Assembly (NCBI RefSeq): GCF_039544165.1
Contig: NZ_BAABLD010000008.1
Span: 248,001 to 312,000 of the forward strand
Source of the DNA: Viridibacterium curvum
Lineage (GTDB): Bacteria > Pseudomonadota > Gammaproteobacteria > Burkholderiales > Rhodocyclaceae
DNA length: 64,000 nucleotides
Direction: 5' to 3'
Each line of letters begins with the position of its first letter. Position 1 is the stretch's first letter. The notes below the pieces were generated by a model. That model searched no databases, was not told where the DNA came from, and worked only from the letters and a program-made list of their open reading frames with translations. Of this stretch, positions 42,434 through 52,442 are shown in pieces. Both the position numbers and the translations under genes were made by a program.

Positions 42434-42471
42434 CAGCCCCAGCGTCAAAGGTCGCGCATTCTCAGCACCCC

Positions 42472-43674
42472 TCAGTCGCTGCCTGCCGCGTCGCCACCGA
42501 AGGCCAGATCAGACTGCAAGCTGCGAGGTGGCCAGTTATTCGCCGTCTTGCGAGCTTCAAACCAGCGATGCATCGCCGCATCCTCCACCGCATATTCACC
42601 CCGCGCCGATTTCCAGACCAGCGCCGGCATGCGTTGGCGCAAAGACTCCAGCGCGTTCTGCACCTTGGCGGCACTCGCTGCTTTCCCTGTCTGGAACTGG
42701 TAGAACTTCAAGGCTTCAGCGTCATACGGGCGAAAACGCGGCCCCAGTTCCAACATGCGCCACAACACCGCCTGCTCCAGCGGCTTCAGCCCCAGATAAT
42801 CTGACTCCATCTGTGCCTCGTCGTCGCGCTGGCGCTGCAAGGCCGCCTCCAGCATCGCCAGTTCAAAGCGCCCCGAAATGCTGGCAAGCGGGCTAAGCAC
42901 CTGGCCCAGCGCTTCCATGAAGAATTGCGGACGGCTGCCAAACCCTTCAAAGGCCTTGTGCAGACAATCCCGATCTACCGGCGCAAGATCCGGCCGCTGT
43001 TTTTCGACCAGCTCACCGATGAAGTCAATGAAAGCCTGATCCAGCAGAGGCATGCGCTGGATCTGCGAGCCATAGAAGGGGGCGCCACTTGAATTGACCA
43101 GACGCAGCAGCTTGTCGCGATCCGAGCCCGACATCACCAGCATCAGGTTCACCTCGCCCGGCCGGTTCAGTTGATCGCGCGCCGACTTCAAGGCCGTCAT
43201 TGCGTTCTCGCCCGCCTCACTGGTCAGCGCGTGCTGCGCCTCGTCAATCACCAGCGCGACAGGCTTTTCCGCCGTCTCATGCAAGGCACGCAGGGCGTCC
43301 ACCAGGGTCAGCCCATCAAGCTTGCCGATCTTGCTGGTATCCACCTGCAGCCAGCCCGCAAGACTCAGCTTCTCCAGCCCCGCGCCTTTCGCCAGCTTCG
43401 CCACCCGACCCAGGTGCGGCTGCAAGGCACGCCCAATCGCCTCGGCAATCAGGACGCCGGGGTCCCGCGCCACATCAGCCCATAGATCTACATACACAGG
43501 CACCACACCCGCACGCTCCAGCGCGGGCAGCAAATCGCCGCGCAGAAATGTCGTCTTGCCGGTACGGCGAGGCGCGGCGAGAAACATGCCGTTGTGCGCA
43601 TCGCTGAAGCTGGCCTTGCCTTGAAGCGCGCGCGCCAGCTCATCTGCCAAGGCGGTCCGGGGAAAGGAGATCAT
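42472..43674 (-). CDS. AAA/STAND-like ATPase of unknown function
   Basis: The 400-residue protein starts with MISFPRTALADELARAL. Walker A is APRRTGKTTFLRGDL (about 34-48), Walker B is ALVIDEAQHAL (about 140-150), and sensor 1 is LMLVMSGSDRDKL (about 178-190). A winged-helix-like C-terminal domain (about 300-385) follows, with LESLRQRMPALVWKSARGEYAVEDAAMHRWF. This fits the Orc1/Cdc6-related 'archaeal ATPase' group, often encoded singly in accessory DNA. It interrupts the metal island on the opposite strand. The upstream region is strongly AT-rich. No partner gene is present. Function unknown. Confidence 0.75.
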   Translation of the reverse strand: MISFPRTALADELARALQGKASFSDAHNGMFLAAPRRTGKTTFLRGDLLPALERAGVVPVYVDLWADVARDPGVLIAEAIGRALQPHLGRVAKLAKGAGLEKLSLAGWLQVDTSKIGKLDGLTLVDALRALHETAEKPVALVIDEAQHALTSEAGENAMTALKSARDQLNRPGEVNLMLVMSGSDRDKLLRLVNSSGAPFYGSQIQRMPLLDQAFIDFIGELVEKQRPDLAPVDRDCLHKAFEGFGSRPQFFMEALGQVLSPLASISGRFELAMLEAALQRQRDDEAQMESDYLGLKPLEQAVLWRMLELGPRFRPYDAEALKFYQFQTGKAASAAKVQNALESLRQRMPALVWKSARGEYAVEDAAMHRWFEARKTANNWPPRSLQSDLAFGGDAAGSD

Positions 43675-44100
43675 GATTTATCCTGGATTATTTTTTGGAT
43701 GATAAATTATCGTATTAAAAATAAAAACAGATAAAACCATGCGCCAGGGTGCTCCTCTCTCCCCGAGATCGGCGAAGGCCGCCACAACTCCGGTCTCCTA
43801 GACGACCCTCCTCCCGCGCAGCCAAGACCTGAAGTCTTTATATTTTTCATATAGTTATTCGAATGGCAGGATCAAAGATTGCAGACACCTCTGCTCACTG
43901 AAGTCCTCACGCCCGCACGCTGAAAATCCGGGACAAAGCCAGCTTACGTAAAGACGACAGGCTCGGGACCCCTAGCTATCTGTGGTCGCCAGATCAAGTC
44001 TGCCACGGCGTGGAGCGGGCAGCCCTGCAAGGGTGGGTCGCGTGATCACCATAAGGCGAAAGCAAAAAGAGGGGGCAAACCACACACTGTGACCTTTACT
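43675..44100. other. AT-rich non-coding interval before the ATPase gene and the second zinc operon
   Basis: No credible gene. The first 60 bases are far more AT-rich than the surroundings and contain ATTTATC (43677-43683) inverted as GATAAAT about 18 bases on, with a further GATAAA nearby; these could be binding sites for the divergent ATPase promoter. A second AT-rich patch around 43840-43862 follows an AGAC/GTCT mini-hairpin. The rest has ordinary composition. The composition change suggests imported DNA. Confidence 0.5.
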
Positions 44101-44115
44101 TGCAACAAAGTTGCA
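44101..44115. promoter_or_regulatory. Zur-type operator 3
   Basis: TGCAACAAAGTTGCA is a 15-base dyad with matched arms around AAA. It is the upstream member of a pair; its centre is 37 bases from the centre of the next site, roughly 3.5 helical turns. It lies 54 bases before the COG0523 GTPase start. Confidence 0.72.
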
Positions 44116-44136
44116 TCAATCAGGCAAACCCGTACA

Positions 44137-44153
44137 ATGCAACACTGTTGCAT
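44137..44153. promoter_or_regulatory. Zur-type operator 4
   Basis: ATGCAACACTGTTGCAT is a perfect 17-base dyad, extending to 19 with the flanking A and T. It lies 16 bases before the GTPase start codon, so a bound repressor would block the transcription start. It shares the GCAAC-N3-GTTGC core with the three other sites. Confidence 0.75.
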
Positions 44154-44169
44154 TTAAAGGCTTGCCGGC

Positions 44170-45225
44170 ATGTCCACCACTTCGTCTGACCTGATCCCTG
44201 TCACCGTCCTCACCGGCTTTCTGGGGGCGGGCAAGACCACGCTGCTCAACCGCATCCTGTCTGAACCGCACGGCCACCGCATCGCGGTGATCGAGAACGA
44301 GTTCGGCGAGATCGGCATCGACAACGCCCTGCTCAAGCGCAATGCCGACGAGCAGGTGCTGGTGATGAACAACGGCTGCATCTGCTGCACGGTGCGTGAC
44401 GACCTGGTGCGCATCCTCGGCGAGCTGGCGGAGAAGCGCGCCGCGGGTGCGCTGGACTTCGAGCGCGTGCTGATCGAGACGACCGGGCTGGCCGACCCGG
44501 CGCCCGTGGCGCAGACATTCTTCGTGGATCCAGGCGTGGCCGAGCACTACCGGCTGGATGCGGTGATCACCGTCGTCGACGCGGTGCATGCCATGCAGCA
44601 GCTGGATGCGCACCATGAGGCGCAGGACCAGGTGGGCTTTGCCGATCGCATCCTGCTCTCCAAGACCGATCTCGTCAGCGCCGCGCACACCGAGGCACTG
44701 AAGGCGCGACTGCACGAGATGAATGTGCGCGCGCCCATCGTGCCCGTGCATTTCGGCAAGACGGATCTGGCGCAGATCCTCGACATCGATGCCTTCAGCC
44801 TCGAAGTCGCCGAGTCGCTGGAGCCGGAGTTTCTCGACCACTTTCACGCGCACGAGCACGACGACGATGTGCAGTCCTTCAGCATCCGTCTGACCGAACC
44901 GCTGTCACCGACACGCTTCCGCCTGGCGCTGGGCGCGCTGATCGACAAGTACAGCGCACAGATGCTCCGCTACAAGGGCGTGGTGCATCTGGCGGGCTAT
45001 GACGACCAGGTGATCATGCAGGGCGTGCACATGCTGATGGCGCTCAACCTCGCCGAGCCCTGGGTGCCCGACAGCCCGCGTGAATCCGTGCTGGTGTTCA
45101 TCGGCGAGCGTCTGCCGGAAGCCGAGTTCCGCGCGGTGATCAACGCGTCCATCCACAGACCCGATGCCGAGGCCGACGCACGTTTCGAAGCGGCCATGAA
45201 GATCATCGACGACGTCCCCTTCTGA
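44170..45225 (+). CDS. COG0523 GTPase (YjiA-like), putative zinc metallochaperone, copy 2
   Basis: The 351-residue G3E GTPase has Walker A GFLGAGKTT (about 17-25), the ENEFGEIGIDNALL switch (about 43-56), CxCC in NNGCICCTVRDDL (about 69-81), IETTGLADPAP (about 102-112) and LSKTDLVS. A short HFHAHEHDDD stretch (about 221-230) precedes the CobW C-terminal domain, an additional metal-binding feature. It heads the five-gene operon controlled by the paired dyads. The next GTPase starts 10 bases downstream. Confidence 0.93.
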   Translation: MSTTSSDLIPVTVLTGFLGAGKTTLLNRILSEPHGHRIAVIENEFGEIGIDNALLKRNADEQVLVMNNGCICCTVRDDLVRILGELAEKRAAGALDFERVLIETTGLADPAPVAQTFFVDPGVAEHYRLDAVITVVDAVHAMQQLDAHHEAQDQVGFADRILLSKTDLVSAAHTEALKARLHEMNVRAPIVPVHFGKTDLAQILDIDAFSLEVAESLEPEFLDHFHAHEHDDDVQSFSIRLTEPLSPTRFRLALGALIDKYSAQMLRYKGVVHLAGYDDQVIMQGVHMLMALNLAEPWVPDSPRESVLVFIGERLPEAEFRAVINASIHRPDAEADARFEAAMKIIDDVPF

Positions 45226-45235
45226 GGCCTGCCCC

Positions 45236-46453
<1,218 letters not shown>

Positions 46454-46482
46454 GCGCGCAGAGAACGGGGCGCAGCCGCAAC

Positions 46483-46902
46483 TTGCTCGCACAGCACGAA
46501 GCGTCGCCGGCCGACACGCTGCTGCGGCTCAGCGAGGTGCTCGACAGCCTGCCCTGGAATGCCGACGGTCTGATCGCTGCGATTGCCCAGCAGCACGACA
46601 CGGGCGAGGTGCTGATGCTGGCCTGGATGAACCGCGCCGCGCTCGAAGAGACGCTCGCCACCGGCCGCGTCTGCTACTGGTCGCGCTCGCGGAGCAGCCT
46701 GTGGCGCAAGGGCGAAACCTCGGGTGCCGTGCAACAGCTCATCGATGCGCGCCTCGACTGCGATGGTGACGCCGTGCTGCTACGCGTGGCGCAAACCGGC
46801 GGCGCCTGCCACACGGGGCGAGCGTCCTGTTTCTACAACCGCATCGAAGGCGACCGGGTGCGCATCCTGAGCACCGCGCCGCTACTCAAGAGCCCACCAT
46901 GA
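46483..46902 (+). CDS. hisI: Phosphoribosyl-AMP cyclohydrolase (HisI) paralogue in the zinc operon
   Basis: HisI opens the adenine ring of phosphoribosyl-AMP in histidine synthesis and is a zinc enzyme. The 139-residue protein has GLIAAIAQQHDTGEVLMLAWMN (pieces at about 29-50), the YWSRSRSSLWRKGETSG signature (about 65-81), and the metal cysteines in LDCDGDAV and ACHTGRASC (C-x15-C-x6-C). All are kept, so it is not visibly zinc-free. The best start is TTG; no in-frame ATG fits. Extra HisI copies under Zur control are reported as zinc-limitation backups. The main his operon is not in the window. Confidence 0.88.
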   Translation: MLAQHEASPADTLLRLSEVLDSLPWNADGLIAAIAQQHDTGEVLMLAWMNRAALEETLATGRVCYWSRSRSSLWRKGETSGAVQQLIDARLDCDGDAVLLRVAQTGGACHTGRASCFYNRIEGDRVRILSTAPLLKSPP

Positions 46903-47576
46903 ACCTTGCCTGCGAAGCGCCCGCCCTCTCCCGCTCAGCGTTGCCGCCGCCGTCGCTGGCGCACTGCGATGCACTCGAAGATCTGACCCGCATCTTCGAA
47001 GAACGCATCCGCATCGCCGTGCTCGAACGCCCGGCCTGCCCGCAGATCGTCGATTACCTCGACGGGCTCGCCGCGCAGGGCACGCTGCGCAGTGGCCTGC
47101 GCTGCGCGGTCGATGCCGGCGATACCTTGTCGCTCAACGCCTGGGACGCTCACCCCGGACGCGAAGTGCTGAAGGACGACGTGCGCTTTCTGGTCGAGCT
47201 CTACTGCGAGCTGATGGGCTGCGCGCGCGCCGGAGTGCGCCTGGAAGTGCTCGACAAGGCCATGTGCCCGCGCCTGCATGTCGACCGCACGGGCATCCGC
47301 CTGCTGTGCACCTATCGCGGCCCCGGCACCGAGTGGCTGGACGAGCGCCATGCCGACCGCCGCTTCCTCGGGGCTGCCGCGCAAGGGCTGGCGGACGAAG
47401 CCTCGGGTCTCATAACCGCCGCGCAGGCGATCCACAGCGTGCCGCCCTTCGCCGTCGCGCTGCTCAAGGGCGAGTCTTGGCAGGGCAATGCGGGCCACGG
47501 CCTGATTCACCGCTCGCCCGCCGTCAAACCCGAAGCCATGCCGCGCGTCGTGCTCTCCCTCGACGCCATCTGGTAA
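46899..47576 (+). CDS. DUF1826 protein of the zinc-limitation operon
   Basis: The 225-residue protein contains DUF1826 features: IAVLERPACPQIVDYLDGL (about 38-56), FLVELYCELMGCARAGVRLEVLDKAMCPRLHVDRTGIRLLCTYRGPGTEWL (pieces at about 96-148), and a C-terminal GNAGHGLIHRSPA with potential metal ligands. The family is repeatedly found next to COG0523 GTPases in Zur regulons, and its function is unknown. It overlaps hisI by 4 bases. The Cys-x-x-x-His residues in CPRLHVD could bind metal. Confidence 0.85.
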   Translation: MNLACEAPALSRSALPPPSLAHCDALEDLTRIFEERIRIAVLERPACPQIVDYLDGLAAQGTLRSGLRCAVDAGDTLSLNAWDAHPGREVLKDDVRFLVELYCELMGCARAGVRLEVLDKAMCPRLHVDRTGIRLLCTYRGPGTEWLDERHADRRFLGAAAQGLADEASGLITAAQAIHSVPPFAVALLKGESWQGNAGHGLIHRSPAVKPEAMPRVVLSLDAIW

Positions 47577-47592
47577 GCCACCGAAAGCCCCC

Positions 47593-48153
47593 ATGATCCG
47601 CAGGAACCCCAGCGGCGATCTGCCGCAGATCCACCCCTCCGCCTTCGTCGATCCCACCGCGATCCTGTGTGGCAAGGTCGTTGTGGAGGAGAACGTGTTC
47701 ATCGGCCCCTATGCCGTGATCCGTGCCGACGAGACGCGCCCCGACGGCGGCATGGACGCCATCGTGATCGGCGCACATTCCAACATCCAGGATGGCGTCG
47801 TCATCCACTCCAAGTCAGGCGCGTCAGTCAACATCGGTGCGCACACCTCGATTGCCCACCGCAGCATCGTGCACGGCCCCTGCGAGGTGGGGGCGCGCGT
47901 CTTCATCGGCTTCAACAGCGTGCTGTTCAACTGCAAGGTGGGCGAAGGCTGCGTGGTACGCCACAACTCGGTGGTCGACGGCTGCGATCTGCCAGCGGGC
48001 TTCTACGTGCCTTCGACGACCTATATCAACGCCCGCACGGATCTGGGCACCATCCCCAAGGTCACGGCCTCGGCCACCGAGTTCTCGGAAGACGTGGTGC
48101 GCACCAACAACGAGCTGGTCGCAGGCTACAAGCGCATCCAGAACGAGTTCTGA
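47593..48153 (+). CDS. Gamma-class carbonic anhydrase-like protein
   Basis: The 186-residue left-handed beta-helix protein has hexapeptide repeats. The metal ligands fit the gamma class: His in GAHSNIQDGVVIHSK (about 57-71) and in NIGAHTSIAHRSIVHG (about 77-92). The N-terminal IHPSAFVDPTAILCGKVVVEENVFIGPYAVIRADE is canonical, with a conserved Arg-Ala-Asp. Gamma carbonic anhydrases can use iron or cobalt, so it may replace a zinc enzyme when zinc is scarce; such copies occur in other Zur operons. It is last in the operon, 16 bases after DUF1826. Confidence 0.88.
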   Translation: MIRRNPSGDLPQIHPSAFVDPTAILCGKVVVEENVFIGPYAVIRADETRPDGGMDAIVIGAHSNIQDGVVIHSKSGASVNIGAHTSIAHRSIVHGPCEVGARVFIGFNSVLFNCKVGEGCVVRHNSVVDGCDLPAGFYVPSTTYINARTDLGTIPKVTASATEFSEDVVRTNNELVAGYKRIQNEF

Positions 48154-48536
48154 TCCGTCTGCCGATACGCACCGGGCTCGGCATTCAGGCCCGGGACATC
48201 ATCCGGGGCGTGCGCCAGGAAACCCGGACCTGCGCGAACCTGGCCCGGACATGGGCCACCGCGCCATGACCAGGCTGCGCTGCTGCCCTGGCCACCCAAA
48301 CACTTTTCCCACATTGCGGCAGATCAAACACTGAAAAACGAGACAAAAGTCTCAAACAGCAACCAGCCGAACTTGACACATTTCCGCCCGTCCGGGCGCG
48401 GTTTGCGCCGGAAATGGCGCTTCTGTCATACTTGATGCAGCGTACAGGCCTGACCGGGGCACCCGGGCTTGCCGGTACATCCCGTCATTCCCGTCCAAAC
48501 AAGTGCTCGATCTCACGAGGATCGACCGGAACCGAG
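48154..48536. other. Non-coding interval with alternative hairpins before the 48537 gene
   Basis: GAGAC-AAAA-GTCTC near 48339-48352 is a small hairpin and may end the zinc operon. TTGACA (48373-48378) could be a -35 element. CGCCCG (48385-48390) pairs with CGGGCG (48393-48398), while GGCGC (48395-48399) pairs with GCGCC (48405-48409). These two stems share bases and exclude each other, and TTTCC/GGAAA (48381-48385, 48410-48414) can close over them. I see no gene. Confidence 0.45.
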
Positions 48537-50171
48537 ATGCTCGCAGCCAAATCCCTCCAGCACGTCGATTTCTCGCAGGCCGGGCAATGCCTGGGGGTTC
48601 TACGCGCGCTCAATCCCACCGACGTAGACGAATCCCTGGCCGTTCTGGGGCATCTGCTGGACGGCATGATCGTGCATCCGCCCGAGCCGGCCGAGCATCT
48701 GCAGGTGCTCGAAGAGATGCGCACGACGCTGGATTTCGTGATGGCGCAGGCCTCCCAGCGCTACGTGGCACGCCCGCTGCCACCTGCCAGCGAAGAAGAC
48801 GAGCGACTGCAACGCGTCGTCGCCAGCTGGACGGCGATGGCCAAGAGCTACAGCATCGTCGCGCAGCGCTCGGCGCTGGACCCCGGCTTCACAGATCGTC
48901 GCGCCCTGCTGACCCATCGTCGCATCCAGTATTCAGCGCTGGCCATGATGGAGTACTACCGCGCCCGCCGCGAAATGCCGCCGGGGCTGTGGCGCGACCT
49001 GCACACGCTGTACCTTGCGGCAGAGCGCGCCGGCCATGCCGATGTGCGCGTTGCCGATGCGCTCAACGAAGTGTGGGGCGCACAGAGCGCACAGGAAGCC
49101 TACGTGGCCCTGCTGCTCGTCGATGCGTCGATCCCCAGTGGCCGCACGCCGCGCGAGCTGGTGTGGATCTTGCGCTGGGCACAACGCTTCGCACCCTACT
49201 GCACCATTCTGGTGGAAGCGCAGCCTCGCCCGGACAAGGCCACCAAGTTCGCGCTCGACGTTGAGGCCGATCACGGCCTGCGCCCGGTCGGCCTGATTCC
49301 CGCCAACGCCAAGACGCGCAACATCGACACCAAGCGTCTCGCGGCGCACATTCAGGCTGTGGTGTCACAGCTCAAGAAGGGCGTGACACCAGCCTCGCTG
49401 GGACTCGGTGACGACTGTGTGCAGCCTGCCTGCTCGCGCCTGCTGGTGTCGCTCTATCGCCCCTGGGGTCATGCCGCAGCGGGCCGCAAGTTTCCGCGCA
49501 AGCGCACCAATGCCGAGGTGCTGCTGTGTGTCGACCAGCAGGCCATTGCCTTCTTCCTGGAAGGGCGCGAGTTCTCGCAACCTAACGATGGCCGGGTCAC
49601 CAGCTTTTCGGATACCCAGGTCATCCGCACCTTCGGCGACCGCATCGATGCCGACCTGACACCGGAAGCCTTGCGCTCGCGTGCCGCCCAACTCGGTTAC
49701 GTGCAGGAAGAGAATTGGCACATCAACGACCAGTCGCTGACGGGTTACCGCATCTCGCGTTCGCGCGGTGCATCACGCGTCGAACACCGCCAGCTGGTGG
49801 GTCTGCGCAACGACCCGGCGGCGCCCATGCTGCTGGCCGAAGTCAGCTGGCTGCAGTTCCAGAACAACGGCAGCCTGCAGGCCGGTGTGAGCGTATTGCC
49901 CGGGCCGCCGAAAGTCGTCGCGGTGCGCCTGCACCTTGGTGATCGTTCGGCACGCGAACGTTACCGCATGGGGTTCGCCATCCCTGCCGTGCCTTCGCTG
50001 AAGACGGATGAGAGCCTCATCGTGCCGGCAGGTTGGTTCCTCGTCGGTCGTCGTGTCGAGGTGTATTCCGAGGGCCCGTGGTTTGCGCGCATGGAGAAGT
50101 TGATTTCACGCGGCGCCAACTTTGATCGCGTGAGCTTCACGCGGGAGCCGCGCCCCGACAGCCTGGACTGA
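48537..50171 (+). CDS. Conserved large cytoplasmic protein, function unknown
   Basis: I do not recognise a characterised family. From MLAAKSLQHVDFSQ the product has 544 residues. An N-terminal helical region (about 1-250) includes LNPTDVDESLAVLGHLLDGM. The second half looks like a beta-rich domain with RKFPRKRTNAEVLLCVDQQAIAFFLEGREF (about 330-360), an R-x(3)-R spacing suggestive of a PilZ-like or chaperone-like module. The last 100 residues include VVAVRLHLGDRSARERYRMG and VPAGWFLVGRRVEVYSEGPW. An ATG at 48414 would extend it by 41 unconvincing residues. It runs convergent with phoR. Confidence 0.65.
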   Translation: MLAAKSLQHVDFSQAGQCLGVLRALNPTDVDESLAVLGHLLDGMIVHPPEPAEHLQVLEEMRTTLDFVMAQASQRYVARPLPPASEEDERLQRVVASWTAMAKSYSIVAQRSALDPGFTDRRALLTHRRIQYSALAMMEYYRARREMPPGLWRDLHTLYLAAERAGHADVRVADALNEVWGAQSAQEAYVALLLVDASIPSGRTPRELVWILRWAQRFAPYCTILVEAQPRPDKATKFALDVEADHGLRPVGLIPANAKTRNIDTKRLAAHIQAVVSQLKKGVTPASLGLGDDCVQPACSRLLVSLYRPWGHAAAGRKFPRKRTNAEVLLCVDQQAIAFFLEGREFSQPNDGRVTSFSDTQVIRTFGDRIDADLTPEALRSRAAQLGYVQEENWHINDQSLTGYRISRSRGASRVEHRQLVGLRNDPAAPMLLAEVSWLQFQNNGSLQAGVSVLPGPPKVVAVRLHLGDRSARERYRMGFAIPAVPSLKTDESLIVPAGWFLVGRRVEVYSEGPWFARMEKLISRGANFDRVSFTREPRPDSLD

Positions 50172-50185
50172 AATTGCTGCGCCGG

Positions 50186-51541
50186 TCAGCGTTCGACCGG
50201 CGTATTCCAGTGAATGCGGCGTGCCGGTAGGCGCGCCGCAAAGCGGCTGCCCCGCCCCGGTTCGCTGTCGATATCGAGACTGCCCTGATGCCGCGTCAGC
50301 ACGTGCTTGACGATAGCGAGCCCCAGACCTGTGCCGCCCATTTCGCGCGAACGGCCCCGATCCACACGGTAGAAGCGCTCGGTCAATCGTGGCAGATGCT
50401 GAGGCGCAATGCCCGGGCCATTGTCTTCGACAACCAGCTCCCCGCCTTCCTGCGTCGCCTGCCAGACGAGGCGGACCGTGCCTCCCTCGGGCGTGTAGCG
50501 CACGGCGTTGCTGGCGAGGTTGGCGAGCAGGCTGTGCAGCTCCTTGCCGCTGCCAGACAGGCTGGCGGACGGGCCTGCGTCGATCTCTATCGTGTGGCGT
50601 CCTGCCGACAGGGCACGTGCCTCGTCGCCGACCATGCGCATGAGGGTCTGCACATCGACCTGTTCGTCGTCAGGAACAGTGGCCGAGGTTTCGAGTGAGG
50701 ACAGGGCCAGCAAATCCTCGATCAGGCGCTGCATGCGCGTCGATTGCTCCATGGCCAAGGACAGATAGCGTCGCGCATCGTCCGGCGTAAAGTCTTCGAA
50801 GCCGTCGTGCAGCATCTCCTGGAAGCCACTGATCACGGTGAGGGGTGTCTTGAGCTCATGCGAGACGTTGGCCACAAAATCGCGCCGCATGGTCTCCAGC
50901 CGTTCGAGCTGACTGATGTCACGCGAGATCAACATCATCAGGTCTTCGCCAAAAGGCACGATCTGCACTGACAGGGTCAGCCCTTCGCTGCGCAGCGGGT
51001 GCAGCAACAGTGGCTCAGTGTAGTCACCCGAGTCGACATAGCTGACGAAGTCCGGATGGCGTACGAGATTCGTGATGGCACCGCCCACGTCGCGCACCGC
51101 GTCGATGCCGAAGTGGCGCTCAGCCGCGACGTTGATCCACTCGATGAGGTGCTGGCGTGTCAGGTAGATGACGCCGTCCGGCATAGCCTGTGCTGCCTCA
51201 CGGAAACGCGCGAGGCTCTGCGACAGACGCTCGCGCTGGTCATAGGCAATGCGCGAACGCCGCGACAACGCCGCCAGCACATGACCCCAGCTGCCGAGCG
51301 CGGATGGAACGGGCGTGCCTAGTGGCTGACGCGTCCAGTCAAACAGTTTGGCCAAGTAGCGCAGATGCCAGACCACCATCAGTAGCAGGCCAGCAATGAA
51401 AACGCCACAGCCGACCGTCATGCCGAGCAAGGCGCCGGCAATCAGCGCGCAAAACAGCAGGGCCGCCAGTGCGCCTAGCCAGTAAAGCCAGATATCGCGT
51501 CGTTGGAAAATCGTGAAACCCCCGAGAGCATGTGCCGACAA
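50186..51541 (-). CDS. phoR: Phosphate regulon sensor histidine kinase PhoR
   Basis: The 451-residue inner-membrane kinase has two membrane helices near the N-terminus (about 18-62), a linker with PAS-like domain (about 115-205, MPDGVIYLTRQHLIEWINVAAERHFG), a HisKA domain with FVANVSHELKTPLT (about 223-236, His229), and HATPase motifs: NLASNAVRYTP, VEDNGPGIAP and GGTGLGLAIVKHVL. This is the PhoR layout. It senses phosphate through the Pst/PhoU system, which is not in the window. It follows phoB by 56 bases. Confidence 0.94.
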   Translation of the reverse strand: MSAHALGGFTIFQRRDIWLYWLGALAALLFCALIAGALLGMTVGCGVFIAGLLLMVVWHLRYLAKLFDWTRQPLGTPVPSALGSWGHVLAALSRRSRIAYDQRERLSQSLARFREAAQAMPDGVIYLTRQHLIEWINVAAERHFGIDAVRDVGGAITNLVRHPDFVSYVDSGDYTEPLLLHPLRSEGLTLSVQIVPFGEDLMMLISRDISQLERLETMRRDFVANVSHELKTPLTVISGFQEMLHDGFEDFTPDDARRYLSLAMEQSTRMQRLIEDLLALSSLETSATVPDDEQVDVQTLMRMVGDEARALSAGRHTIEIDAGPSASLSGSGKELHSLLANLASNAVRYTPEGGTVRLVWQATQEGGELVVEDNGPGIAPQHLPRLTERFYRVDRGRSREMGGTGLGLAIVKHVLTRHQGSLDIDSEPGRGSRFAARLPARRIHWNTPVER

Positions 51542-51597
51542 GTGATGTCAGCCATGCCGTCCTGCCATGACGGAAGCGGACCGAGATCGTTCGAATC

Positions 51598-52305
51598 TCA
51601 GCCCGGCTGCGCTGCCACGAGGTCGGTGGAGAAGCGATAGCCACTGCCGCGCACGGTCTGGATCAACCGCTCGTGGCCGGTCTGCTCCAGCGCGCTGCGC
51701 AGACGGCGGATATGCACGTCGACCGTACGTTCTTCAACGAAGACGTGATCGCCCCACACCTGATCGAGCAACTGCGAACGGGAGTGTACGCGTTCCGGGT
51801 GGGTCATGAGGTAGTGCAGCAGTCGGAACTCGGTCGGGCCGAGACTCAGCGTCTGCTCACCAGCGGTAACGCGGTGCGTCGCGGGGTCCAGGCGCAGGCC
51901 ACCCAATTCGACGGCATCTTCGGTGGTTTCCGGCGCGCGACGGCGCAACACGGCCTTGATGCGGGCCACCAGTTCGCGCGGCGAGAAGGGCTTGGTGATG
52001 TAGTCGTCCGCACCGGTCTCGAGACCGAGCACGCGGTCTTCTTCTTCACTGCGAGCCGTCAGCATGATGATGGGGATGCTGCGCGTGCGCTCTTCCGCAC
52101 GCAGACGGCGCGCGAAATCGACACCGGACAGGCCGGGCAGCATCCAGTCAAGCAGCACAAGGTCGGGTAAGGCTTCGCGCACGATGCGCTGTGCCGCTTC
52201 GGCGTCTTGCGCGCGAACCACGGTATGCCCGGCACGCGCCAGATTGGCAGCGATCAGTTCCTGGATCGCAGGTTCGTCTTCAACCAGAAGGATGTTGGCA
52301 GCCAT
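51598..52305 (-). CDS. phoB: Phosphate regulon response regulator PhoB
   Basis: The 235-residue OmpR-family regulator has a receiver domain with Asp10-Glu11 (LLVEDEPAI), phospho-acceptor Asp54 (LVLLDWMLPGLSG), Thr/Lys in MLTARSEEED and ITKPFSPREL, and a C-terminal winged helix with LGPTEFRLLHYLMTHPERVHSRSQLLDQVWG and the DNA-contacting VDVHIRRLRSALE. High agreement with PhoB. Together with PhoR it activates phosphate-starvation genes. No Pho box could be convincingly identified in the 52306-52442 gap. Confidence 0.96.
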   Translation of the reverse strand: MAANILLVEDEPAIQELIAANLARAGHTVVRAQDAEAAQRIVREALPDLVLLDWMLPGLSGVDFARRLRAEERTRSIPIIMLTARSEEEDRVLGLETGADDYITKPFSPRELVARIKAVLRRRAPETTEDAVELGGLRLDPATHRVTAGEQTLSLGPTEFRLLHYLMTHPERVHSRSQLLDQVWGDHVFVEERTVDVHIRRLRSALEQTGHERLIQTVRGSGYRFSTDLVAAQPG

Positions 52306-52442
52306 CTCACGCCCCGTCAGAATGCGAAAAGTCCCCGGCTACCGGATGGACAGCCGTCATTACTAGCCGGCAGTCTATTTCCGATTCATGACCGAATTGT
52401 GACAAGTCATTCCGCTGCAATAAAACCTCATTAAAGACCCTC

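Noticed and set aside
46483..46902. HisI paralogue as a zinc-independent enzyme
   Set aside because: All three metal cysteines are present, so the sequence does not support loss of zinc binding; a backup or reloaded copy is the safer reading.
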